This document shows, piece after piece, positions 1-12,700 of a stretch of DNA of 64,000 nt. The stretch's first letter is position 1. Each line of letters opens with the position of its first letter. The notes beneath the pieces are model-generated. The model had not been told where the DNA came from. It was given only the letters and a program-made list of their open reading frames with translations, and searched no databases. A program made the position numbers and the translations under genes. The DNA is from Nemopilema nomurai (Eukaryota > Cnidaria > Scyphozoa > Rhizostomeae > Rhizostomatidae), in contig ML133388.1 in the NCBI GenBank assembly GCA_003864495.1, positions 2,046,738 through 2,110,737 on the forward strand, read 5' to 3'.

Positions 1-214
1 CCTCAAGTATTTTTAAAATTTCGTAAACCTACTGGTGTTATAGTTCTTATTACTTCGCTAAAATTTACCTTCTCATTTGCAAGGAAGAGGAATACTTAAG
101 CAATTTCCAGCACACAGAATGACCTTTTTTTAGAAGAAAGTCTAACCATAGTTAATTTAGTACGATTTGTATTTCTGTTCCGATTTGACTGAAGATGTTT
201 CACTTGTTTATTAG

Positions 215-768
215 GTGTTGCAGGAGGTCTTGATATTATGTACGCTATCGATGGATCTCAGACTGTGAATTTGGAAACTTTCATGACCATGAAGAAATTT
301 GTCAACGCAGCACTAGATACTACCGAGATATCGCCAAAGAAAACTCGTGTAGGCCTTCTTGTGTATGGAGGACAATCACCAAAGTCGAGCTTGCCAATAA
401 ATGAAGGAGCATCCGCTAGTATCGTAAAGCAAGCCTTGTTTAGAATGACTAGAGGAGGTAGAAGGGAATAGACAAAGCACTGGCGTCTGTAAAGGAAGGT
501 TTCGCGAACAGCGGACGGCCTGCTGATGTTGGCAAGTTGGCTGTTTTGTTGACAAGTGGAAAGGATGAAAGTGACAGCAGGCCATCTTTGGAGAAGGGAA
601 TTGCCATGCTTAAGAAAGAAAACATTAAGCTTGTTGTTATTAATATCGGAAAGCCGATTGACAAGAAAGAGTTGAACGTAGCACCAGATGAGCTTAACAA
701 CGTTGTGAATGCAGACGACTTGCCTAATGCGCTTGGTTATCTTGAAAAGGCTATGGCTCGCGCAACCG
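215..768 (+). CDS. Exon 1: VWA domain, class B-like, frameshifted
   Basis: Begins after TTAG in phase 1 and encodes DIMYAIDGS near its start. At about 466-467 two extra bases (or one missing) break the frame, and TAG follows at 469-471. The homologous motif R-R-I-D-K-A-L resumes in the other frame and runs to the donor at 769. The length, 554, is not a multiple of 3, unlike its sisters. It is either a decayed exon or a sequence error. It is class B by sequence but is followed directly by an A exon. Confidence 0.7.
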
Positions 769-3700
769 GTAAATGCTTAGGCCCTTTTTCAGTTGATGAT
801 ATGTAAACAATGTCCTAAGGGGTCACTGAAATGACGTATTTATGCGTTTATGAACTCTAGCTACGTAATTTGATACTTTTAATTCGACTTTTTGTAATGG
901 TGCTTATTTGCAGAAGCCGGCTCAATTCTTTGGCGTAACGTAAAAATATTTTCTACTAGAGCAAACCACAGATAAGAGTAAGAAGTATCTTATAGGTCAA
1001 TGAATACAATTAATTTTTAGCACATCGTTTGCTACTCTGGCTTTCCAAAGTAGCTTTTGATTTTAGTTGATCCCTGTTTCATTTTAACTTTAATTTCGTT
1101 TCAAGCCAAACCCATGGTACTGGACCTTGCTGTCCTGTTTGGTTCATCTGGGGAAAACTCTTCGAAGATATTTAGCGAGCAGCAAAACTTTGTTACTGCC
1201 CTGCTGGATACCCTTGATATTTCCCCGAGTGCCACTCTAATTGGTGCAGGCTCTTACGGACCCAGTCCAAAAGTCGAGTGGACGATTGGTAGCCATAACG
1301 ACAAGAGCTCGACAGCAGATGCTGTTCGCATGCTGAGGAATCCTGGCTTTAGCGGTGACATCACTAGCGCCTTGAAAATGGTCAACGATTCAATCTTGAG
1401 CTTGAACAGAGGTGCTCGAGCACAAACTCCAAAGTCAATCCTGCTCTTTGTTGATAAGAATCCATTAGGATACAAGGACGTGCTGGCAGAATTAACTCAG
1501 TCGTTTAGAGAGCGCCAGATCAAACTTGTTGTTGTTGGTCTTCCACAAGAGGGCGAGAAAAATGTCTTAGAATCTATTGCATATGACAAGAACTCGTATT
1601 TCTTTCCGCCAAATCTTGAGAAGTTGGATAAGCTTGTTCAACCAGTCACGATGGCTTTACGACCAGGTAAGTGAAGCAGATTTATTTGAGAAAGAATGTG
1701 CTTTTAGCTAAAATCTCATCTCCATCTCGTAATAGGCCTCATTTTTTCAGTAAACAGATATCATTTGACTTCTTCTTTCATACTCACTCAAGTATTGTGT
1801 CATCTACAGTTGCATTAAAACTGCACTCGTCATTATTTAATTCCTCTTTATTTATGACTCAGTTTCTGTCAATCCTTCTTTGGAATTATCTTTCATATAT
1901 AGTTTGCTTCAAATAGTTAAGTATAGATGACCACTGTTATCAAAGTCCGGGTCTGATGGCATTGTCATGACTATCCAGGCAATGCGTTCTTTCTAACAGG
2001 TTATCAAAATAACGAATCCTGTTAGAAAGACCTTTCAGAACTAAAATTCTATTGTCGAAGGTCATTTGAACAATTACATGTTTTCATGATATATCATATT
2101 CACGATCTTCTTCTGTCTTGTGGCATTTAGATGCATGCTGGAACAAGAAGTGTAGCCATGGTAGCATTTGTTCCTCGACGTCAGATGGTCAAGCACAATG
2201 CATCTGTCAAGCATGTAGCGAACTGTATTCACCAGTTTGTGGATCTAATGGGCTATCCTATGCAAGTGAATGCCATTTGAAGGCTGATGCATGCAAAAGG
2301 GAAAGAGACATATTTGTTGTAAAGCAGCAGGCGTGTGGTATGTTTACTATTAATGTTGATAGATGCTCGTGAATACTCAAACGGACAAACAGTAGATCTC
2401 TGTGTCTCAAATAAAAAGCCATACTTTTGCTTCCACCAGCTTTGTAACTCTTTGAATTAAATCACTCAGCTAAAAGCCAAAATTTTTTACTATTGTAATT
2501 TCAGGATGTCTCTTTCAGTATTTATTTTTCATGTTTAAGTAAAAATCAGTTGATAAGAAGTAATTATCGAAGGTAATGAAAGTATCCACTGGGTTTACCC
2601 AAATGTAAGATACAAGATTTGAAAAATCTCAAGCCCATTTATTAGGTACATTGCATTTTGTTTCCTGTACAATTCATAATCTTCAAATTTTGAAGTTTTA
2701 AAATTTCAAGCTTTTTTTGTCTTTGCAGGTGTTGAGGACAATGTAGACGTTATTTACCTGGTTGACGGATCGAGTCATGTCACTTCTCCAACTTTCGAAA
2801 GGATGAAGAAGTTGGTTGAATCTTCTTTCGACTATTACAACATATCTTCAGGGAAGACGCGCATAGGTCTGGCTCAGTTTGGTAACAATACACAAGTCAT
2901 TCTTCACCCACGAGATGGTACGAACAAGGACATTGTCAAAGGTTTCGTTGAATTCTTCAAGAGACCAGGTGGCCCAAGACGCATCGACAAGGCATTGCGT
3001 ACGATTCAAATGCGAATTTTTGACAAGACCGATCGGGACAGCAAGAAGGTGCTTGTTCTTGTAACTACAGGCATGAATTCGGAGAAGGGAGCTGACCAGA
3101 TTTCAAAAGAAGCGGAATTGCTGAAAAAGTTAGGTGTGGACACCGTGGTACTGTCAGTAGGAAGGCAACGAAATGAAGATGAACTAAGGGTAATTGCTAA
3201 GAAAGCAAGCAACGTGATAAGAATTGATTCGCCAGATAAACTGCCAGAGTCCTATGGAATACTTGAGAAGAAGATCATCGATGCAGGAAGTAAGTGATTA
3301 ACTTTGCCAGAATTGATTTCAAATGTTCCTATGACTTTTTAAACTATATTGTTGTAAACTATATATCCTAGATACATTAGGTTCACAGGTCCTTGGTTGA
3401 TAGCAGCAAAGTCATTTTTGCTTGTATACAAGATGTTATCTTGTTAAAACGATTACCCGTATAAATTTGGTATTTATTTATTTACTTATTTATTTACTTA
3501 TTTATTTGTTTATTTATTTGTTTATTTATTTATATATTTATAAATTTAAAACGTGATCTAGTAATGATGATCTAATAATAATAATTGGTAATGATATAGA
3601 TACAGCTCTTTATTTTTCAAATTAAAAAATAATGTTATATATCTGAAGAAAGAATGTTATAAATCCATTGCATATTTCTCGCACTGTACATGATTAATGT

Positions 3701-6700
3701 ATCAGTTTGTGACGCCATTTTCTTTCTTTATAGCTTCTCCAGTGCAACTAGACATTGCATTTATTGCCGGTGGTATTGGGGCAACAGCAAGTGAAATCAT
3801 ACGAAAGCAAAATACCATCATGAGGCACATGCTTGAATCATATGATGTTGCGCCTGGAAGCACCCATGTCGGAGTTATCAGTAAGATAGCACCATCAGAA
3901 ATTAAACTGAGGCTCGGTCAGATACGAAACCGAGGCAGTCTATACCAGTCGATCGATCAATTGCAACTATCCGGGCAGAGTGAAGACACTAAGAAGGCTC
4001 TCCAGATCGCAAGTGATCAGATGTTTACGGTTGCTAATGGTGGAAGGCCTGGCTTCAGAAAGAGTCTTGTTGTCTTTGTGGAAAACGAAGTCGATCTTGA
4101 TAAAGATGCCTTGAGAGCCATTAAAGAGAAGCTTAAGGGCATTAATGTGATTGTTGTTGATGTGACATCGAAGCTGGATCCCAAGAGACTCAGTCAGCTG
4201 CTGCCATTGCATGATGTGTTTTTCTTCCCCCCTCTACTTGATGAACTAGACATGTCCATGTATCCACTGGTGAAAGCAATACAACCAGGTATGTAATACA
4301 TAACGACTATCCATTCATACAAAATCATCGTAAGCTCAATAATGATTGACGTGATATCAAGAGAATTTGCATATCTTACATGTATAACACATGTCGTACT
4401 GTGTAAAACAGATATATTCAAGAGCTGTTAGTGAGAATTTGGTGTTGCATGACGTCATCAAACCCTTAAATGGTAGAGCGTTGCTTGCTATTATGTCACA
4501 AGTAGTTAAGTTATTATCCCAGATTTCACGGGAGTACACTAATCTTTTGCTTTGTTGAATCCATCATAGACTCTTGTGAGAAAGTGAAATGTCAAGAGAA
4601 CGAGGTATGTCGACCGTCAATAACCCAATCAGGATCATGCCAGTGCTTGCCATGTAAACAAGCATACGACCTGGTTTGTGGCACTGACGGGCGAACGTAT
4701 GCGAGTGTATGTCACCTCAAACGGTTCACTTGTATGGAGAAGGTGCCAGTGAAAATGGAATCAGTCAAACCTTGTGGTAACTATATTTACCCTCTTTTAT
4801 AGTATTATGGATTTTAACGCTTAGCACTAAGTAGCACTTAAAGATCTGGTATTAGGAAATAATGATGTTTTTCATAAAGACTTTTTTAGTAATCAGTGTT
4901 TTGGCGATTTCTTATATGTCCCCCCCCCCCCCCCCCGTCTGTGCTTAAATCCGTCTCGTAAAACAATGCCCATATTACCCATGAACGATAGATTGAAGTT
5001 TAACATGGAAGTGACAAAATTGAATCAAAGTATTATGCTGCAAACTCTCCTTTTTATCTATTGGAGAAATGTCATAAATTCAATACAGTTAGCAGCCGGT
5101 AAACCTTGTTGTGTATTTTAATTTAATTAAAATCACCTATTTCCATGAATAATTTGTTTTGCTATTCTATGTATGTTATACATTAGTCTGATAATCAGTT
5201 TTGACGTCTACTTTATTTCAAGACAGTTTCTTTGATTGCCAATAAAGTGTTCATAGCTTTTTATGAAATATAGCACCAACTCAACTCCAATGTTTTCTTA
5301 TATTTTTCTATTTTCAGACGTTACTGGGCAAAGTGACATCGTTTTTGCTATTGACACCTCTCTATCACAAGAGGTACTTGACGATGCCAAACGCCTTTTG
5401 AAAGAAGCCGTCAAGCCTCTTAATGATGACACATCAGTTTCAAGGTTGGGATTGGTAGAGTACAGCGCCAAGCCGTCGGCTAAAATCCATTTCTCCGAAT
5501 CGAGCAAAACTTTGTTGGACCTTACTTTAAGGGCATTAAAATCTGTTAAAAAACAGTCGAAACCAGTGGAAGCGGTCGATTTCGTTCGTACGACTTTCTT
5601 TGACAAAGAAAACATCAGAGCCGGAGCAAAGAAATCTTTAGTTATGCTGGTCAATGGAGAGTCAAGCAAGGATAGCTTAACTAGTATTGACCAATCTTTG
5701 AAGAAACTTAATGAATCTGGCGTGAGCTATGTTTTACTGGCAATAGGTGGCAGTAAGGACACGGCAGCTTTGCTTAAGCAAAAGGGTCAGCTGTTTGGGA
5801 CAGTACTTGTATTTGACAACCGACATCGATTACCAGAAGCCATTCCAGATGTCATTGATTTGACAGGGCGAAAGATTAAAGGTATCCATGCCTTTCTAGC
5901 TATATCTTAACGATTTTACTATGTTCTCTGGATATTGTGAGCATAGTTAGCATTGATTCATGCAGTATATTAGTGATTATCATCAGTTGGTCTATCTATA
6001 GATATCTATTGACCGATGTAAAGAGCTAAACCTATTGGAAAAAGCGGGACAATATCAGATAGGCACATCTCAAATTTGAGCCATCAAAAAAGAAACTGTC
6101 TTAAGAAAGCAAATTTTCTGTTTAAACCAGAGCATAGTGGGTGTAGTCTGCTTGAATTAACTGATGAACTTGTTTCTATGTATCTTTAGATAAATATTTT
6201 TGGCATGCTAATCATTTTTAGCAATAATGATGCAAATAGGCTTTTCTTGATGTGGTGTATGTAAAGGAGCATTTTCAATTGCAGCAAAAAAGCCAATCAT
6301 GGACCTGGCAATATTGGTCGGTACGTCAACAGCTGACGCAGACTCCACGTTTGCTGCTCAAAAAGATCTCATCAAGGAAGTCTTAAAACAGTATGAAATA
6401 TCAAGATATAAGACTATGGTCTCCTTTGTATCACGAGACACACAACCGGTCCTGTTGTCAAAACTTGGAGAAATAACGGACCAGAACAGGGCATTAAAGT
6501 ATGTGGATGCACTACGAAATCCTAAGAAGGCAGGGAATCTGGATGACTTTTTGATGTTTATCAAGGACACAGTCTTCTCTCCGAAATACGGAGCAAGAGC
6601 TGACATTCCTAAGTCGATCTTGGTTTTTGAAGACAGCAAAAGAATCGGAGACAAGGCAGGTGAGGTGGCAAGAAGACTAAAAGATGAGAAAATAAAGTTG

Positions 6701-9700
6701 GTCATCGTTGGGTTAGGAAAGGACGTTGATAGCAACACGCTGGAAGGTCTTGTCGGAAAGGAGAATGTCTTCTATCCACCTGAACTGGAAAATGTTGGGG
6801 CATTTGGGAAACCAGTGGCAAATACACTGCGACCTGGCAAGTTTCTTTTTTGAATCAATCATATACTACTAAACATAGAGGCTTATGTTTCATAAAACGT
6901 ATACTTTATACTACCATTGCCATTTCTTCATTTCACTTAACTTTACAAGAACTATATTTTGCGCTGATTTCCCAGGAGTCTTCTTTCAGTTCTCTTCAAG
7001 GAAATTGGTAACTGATTTTTAATACTCAGTATTGGTGTGTATCATCTAGACTTCAGAAGCAATGATTGACAGAACCTTTTTAACACAGAAGTTACCTTTC
7101 TACGGCAACTGGCGCCTATTAATTCCCCTTACAAGAAAAAGCTTATTTTTCTCGATTTGCATTTACTAACTTTTACATGTAAATAATGTAAAGAGAGTTG
7201 ATGTTCGTATCACTGTAGCTCGTATTTTCTTTAATAATTCGTTATCTATACATCCACTTGCTCGGTTGCTGGCTTTGTTCACAAAACATAGATTTCTCGA
7301 TACTCTTCATGGTGTTTTTGTGTTGTAAATGCATGACTAAAAGATGAATCTTTGTCTTAGATTTGTGCTGGAATAAGACTTGCTACCACAATGCATTATG
7401 CACGGTGAAGGAAAACAAAGCCCAGTGTGTTTGTCCAGTTTGCAAAAAGAATTATGTATCAAGGCCTATATGCGGGAATGATGGTGTTACGTATGCCAAC
7501 GATTGCCTATTGAAAGTCGCATCATGCAGAATACAAAGAAAGATAACGGTTGCCAAGGAAGAGCCTTGTGGTACGTCATCCTTTATTAAGAGATTCTATG
7601 TCAAAAGCTATAACGGATTCTTAAGTCTTTGTTATTCCTGCTTATTGGGTTTTGAGTGCTTGTTTCTTGCTGTAAGTGTGAACTTTCAAGCATTTTACGA
7701 GCTATTGATTATTGGGAAGGGGGCGTCATGGCCCAACACAAAGAAAAGGGTGCTTTAGCAGCTCCACTGTACCCTTAAAAAAGCAATGTAATCAAGTGCC
7801 TCACTTTTAGACTTTTAACGGGACCTTGTGTGCAACCTCATTGACCATTGTGAATGCTGTTCTTCTAGGTGTGCCCGGTGTAGTTGATGTTGTTTACGCC
7901 ATCGATGGATCACGACGAGTCAATGCGGTCATGTATGACAAGATGAAGAGCTTTGTCAAATCCTCATTGAGAAGTTTCAATGTATCGGCACAGGGTACCC
8001 ACGTTGCTGTAGTTCCGTATGGTGCTAATAGCGAAGTAAAGATCAATCTGAGAGATGGTACTAATTTGGCCGTGCTGGATGATATCGTTAATCAGTTGTC
8101 ACGAATTGACGGACCCAGAAGAATGAACAAAGCATTAAGGGTTGTTAAATCGGAAATCTATGAAAAGACGGAACAAAGCAGAGCGGCAGCTAAGAAAGTG
8201 CTTGTGCTTTTGACAACAGGAAAGAACAGTGGTGATGGGTCCGGAGAATTGCCTAGAGTGGCTCGTGAACTGAGAGGCCAAGGTGTAGAGATAATCGCTG
8301 TTGTGATTGGGAAGGAAAGTGACCCTGCTGAGATAATGGCGATTACGGGCAAAGCTGGAAACTCTGTTCAAGTGAAAGATGCTGATAGTCTAGATTCTGC
8401 CCTTGGTGCGCTGGAAGGAACAATCATGGATGCTGGAGGTATTTTGATATATTGACAATCAAGTTTCTGATTAAACAAAAACTTTTGTGGGGTGTGATGC
8501 GTTGATTCTGATGTTGTAAACAGCCAGAGCTAACTGTTTATTTTCAAGGTTGTCTTTATGATTGCACCTTCCCACTTAGAAAATATCCAGTTCCTGAAGA
8601 AAAAGATTGACACTTTCTTTCTCTTGCTTAAAATTTCTAAAAGCATTTTTATCAAAGTCTGATGTCGTGTTTGAAGGCGGTGGAAGGGAGAGGGAAGTTG
8701 GTAAATTATTGTTTTCTGAAACTAGTAGTAAACAATGATTGGGCTTGTGCTTGGATATTTAAAGTTGTCATAAAAGCTCATTGTCACTTGTATGTTTTGC
8801 TTTAGTGAAAAAGCCACAGCTGGACCTTGGCTTTGTCATCGGAGCAAGCGGCCAAGATGGGCCAGCACTGTTGGGAAAGCAACAGCAAATCATTCGGAAG
8901 ATGCTTGCTTCCTATGATGTTGCTACTGACAAAACCCAAGTCGGTGTGGTGCAGAAAGGTGCGAAGCCGAGACTTCTGGTCAAGATAGGCGACACAACTG
9001 ACTCTGCGACATTCCTTTCAACAATTGAAAACGCGAGGGTGAACGAAGATGGAAGTCTCCTTGATGCACTGAAGCTGGCTAATGAAGAACTGTTCAATGT
9101 ACGGAATGGTGCCAGACTAGGGTACAATAAAAGTTTGGTTGTTTTTGTGAACGAGAAGATCAACGTCGATACAGAGGCATTAAAGAATATTGGCAAACAA
9201 CTAAAGGGCAATGGTATAAACGTGATTGTCATTGGCTTGAACGAAGAGGCTGATGTTGAAAAGATCAAGGCCATAGCTCCTTTGAATGATGTGTTTTTCT
9301 TCCCACCGTCACTGGAGGTGGTTGATATGGCTTTATACCCGATCGTCAGGTCAACATATCCAGGTAAATATTCGAAAACCTTGCTTCTATCTTTGGGGGT
9401 TTTTCGACCCAAATGACCAAAAGCTGACAAAATAATCAGTCAGTTGCGGATGAAAAACACCAGAATGTTGTGAGCAGAGCGCATAATTGGCTGTAATTAA
9501 TTATTATTGTCAAATTTCGTGTGACGAAGCATTTAAGCAAAATTTTGATCACCTTATTTACTTCCTACGATATTTGATATATTTGCTTCTTCTCATGTTT
9601 GCTTTCTGCCTTAATTTCTAGATCCATGCCAAAATGCGAAATGCAATAACTACAAGGTATGCTTGCGGACGGCAATCAGTAGTTTTGACTGCATCTGTCC

Positions 9701-12700
9701 ACAATGCCGTCCAGAATACAGTTTGATTTGTGCTGATGATGAAAGAACGTATGCTAGTGAGTGCTACATGCAGAAATTCTCTTGCCAGGAGACAAAAATG
9801 ATTTCCAAGTCATCCAACGAAGCATGCAGTAAGTGTCAATGTCTTATCATACAATTTATATTGACTCTGTTAACCTGTGCATTTACTTTGTAGTTGCTGT
9901 TGTATCAGAATCTGTTCTTTATGTATTTTTTTAAGGTAGAAAGGCTTTAGAGCTTTGGCTTTTTAAAGTACTGGTTATTAAGATGTTATTGGCAACGTTG
10001 TTAAATCTGATGAAATTTTATGTAGTAACTCTATACCTAGAGTCCAAGATTAAAACTTGGATGCCCTTGCAAATAAAAGAACATAACTAAATTATTTAAT
10101 TATTTGTCATCAATTATTTGATAAATAAAGAATATAAGAAACTTCCTGCCAATTTTTACATGAAAATATCAAGTAGTTCAATTTGTTAAAGATTATTTCT
10201 AGTGCTCTATCAAGTCCACTTCGTTATCTTGCAGAAATTATCGGCAGGCAAGACATTGTATATGCTATAGATAGTTCTGCTCCTGAGACGGTTCTGAACC
10301 AAATGAAGCTTTTTATCAAAGAATCATCGAAGCCCTTCGACATATCAACTGGAAACACACGGCTTGCTCTTATTGAGTACAATTCCGATGTCCATCCAAG
10401 GCTAGACTTCTCTGCTACCACAAAAACAAAGTTAGTTTCGGCATTGGATAGCATTAAGACAAAGGGAGGTAGTAATGACGTCACGAAGGTAATCAGGCAT
10501 ATTCAAGAGAAACTGTTTGCTCCTTCGCTGCCGAGCCGTCCAGGGACAGTGAAGATGGTCATCTTACTTATGCATGGTGACTTGCCACTGAGTCAGTTCA
10601 GCACGGTCGGGGAACGACTGCGAGGGATGAAAGCAGATGATATTCGTTATGTTGTCGTGAACGTCGGCAGCTCTGCCGGTAACGGCAGACTGCTTAAAAC
10701 CTTAGCCAGCAGATACGGCGAAGCTGTCTTGGTAAACAGAGCAGAGGATGTACCAGAAGCAATGCCAGTGGTGCAGAAGTTGGCCGTTGCTGTAAAGGGT
10801 ATGAGTACACTTTAATAGTGTAGAAAGGCTCTTGAAATTTCAGTCACCCGAGCACCCAGTTGTTATTTAGCCTGTCCAAGAAAGTGGTGCATTTTCTAGC
10901 AGGTATTGCACCGGCCAAGCCGACGCAGACTACTCGGCCAGGATAACGAGATGTGTCTCTGCCTCATAGCTTGGATATGTTTTAACAGCGGTGTATGGAA
11001 AGTTCAGGATGGCATTTCAATAAAACATCCCTTCCCTGTTGCTTTTCGCTAAATTAGATCAAGTACCTGAAACTGTAATAGTATTGTTTTTTATTAAAGC
11101 CATAAACTATTCCTAGAGAGGAAGACTCAAGCAAATAAATACTATTTTGAAGCTCACAAAATTATTTCGATTGTCAATTGTTTTTACCTTCAGTTGATGG
11201 TGGCTACGGACAGTGGAGCGAGTTCTCTCCCTGCTCCAAAACTTGCGGCTTGGGTGCCACAAGACGAGCGAGGCTCTGCAATAGCCCTGCGCCGGCGTTT
11301 GGTGGCAAGGACTGCAACAGACTGGGTGCATCGGAAGAAATTGCAGTTTGTACTCTCAAGCCTTGTCCGAGTATGTCTTGTGTTCATTTATGACTTCTAC
11401 TTTAGTCAATTTCTATCAGTTATTTGAGTTCTTGATACGCTTTTTAGTTCCAAGTTGGTGTATGTAATGCTTCAGTCATTATTAAACAATAATTTGATTG
11501 CTAATGCATCTTGAAGTAATGGGCCATAAATAGTGAACCAAATCTTTGAACTTGCCTTTTCAACTCACGCTTCCGAGATGCCACTAGTAGCCAAATAATT
11601 TTCACAGATTGTTGTCCATTTTGAAGCGCTCTTTTATAAAGTTGCATTTTTCATAATAGTCGATGGTGGTTATGGACCATGGGATGCCTACTCTCCTTGC
11701 TCAAAGAGTTGCGGAGATGGTTCGCAGATACGGAGACGAGAATGTAATAATCCCACACCAAAGCATAACGGGAAGGATTGTAGCAGCCTTGGACCATCAC
11801 AGGAAACTTCTATCTGCAACCTGAGACCTTGTCCAGGTAGGAAAGCACTTACTCTTGTTGATATATCTAACAAAACTGAAAGACTCCTAGATAACTCTTG
11901 TACATAAGGGATACGATATCAACCAGCTTTCTAGAAGTTTTTACATACTGTAACCCGTTTTTCTTGATATATGTTGCAGTTGATGGCGTCTATGGGACAT
12001 GGAGTAGCTACAGCCCTTGCAGCAAGTCATGTGGAGGTGGTTTAAAGACCAGGTCACGTGCATGTGATAAACCAAAACCAGCTTTTGGTGGAAAGAATTG
12101 CTCTGGATTTGGAAGTGGCAGCGAAAGTGTCTCGTGTAATTTGCAGGAATGCCCAGGTAGAGGAGATAACTTTTACGATCATGCGGACTTTTCACGTATA
12201 CGTAGCCTGAGCACATTATCTAAAACTAAAAATGGCACATGATCCCGGATCTTTTTATATAAGTGCATATTTGACTGTTTTGGAGAAAAAATAAGCAATG
12301 TGATTACACGTCTTTGATAAACTGCATTGAACATGCTGGGAAAGCTATGGTATTAGGAGGTTATTGTACTAATCATCTAATCTTGCCTTGCCTTGTCTTG
12401 TCATCTTTGAACGGATTTTTCCCCTCTTGCAGAGAAAGTCGATTTTGCTATCCTTCTTGGCTCATCGGATCCTAATTCGGAATCTAAGTTCAGGGCCCAG
12501 AAATCCTTCATAAAGTCATTGGTAGAAAAGCTGATCATTTCAAGAGAAGGTGCTCTTCCAGCATTTGTTTCTTACGGATCTAAGCCAGTGGTCAGATCGA
12601 AGATTGGAGAACTGACAGATCAACAATCTGTATTGCGATTCATCGATAACATCCAGAACGAAAAACACAGCAGCGACGTATCAAGTGCTTTGAGATTGAT

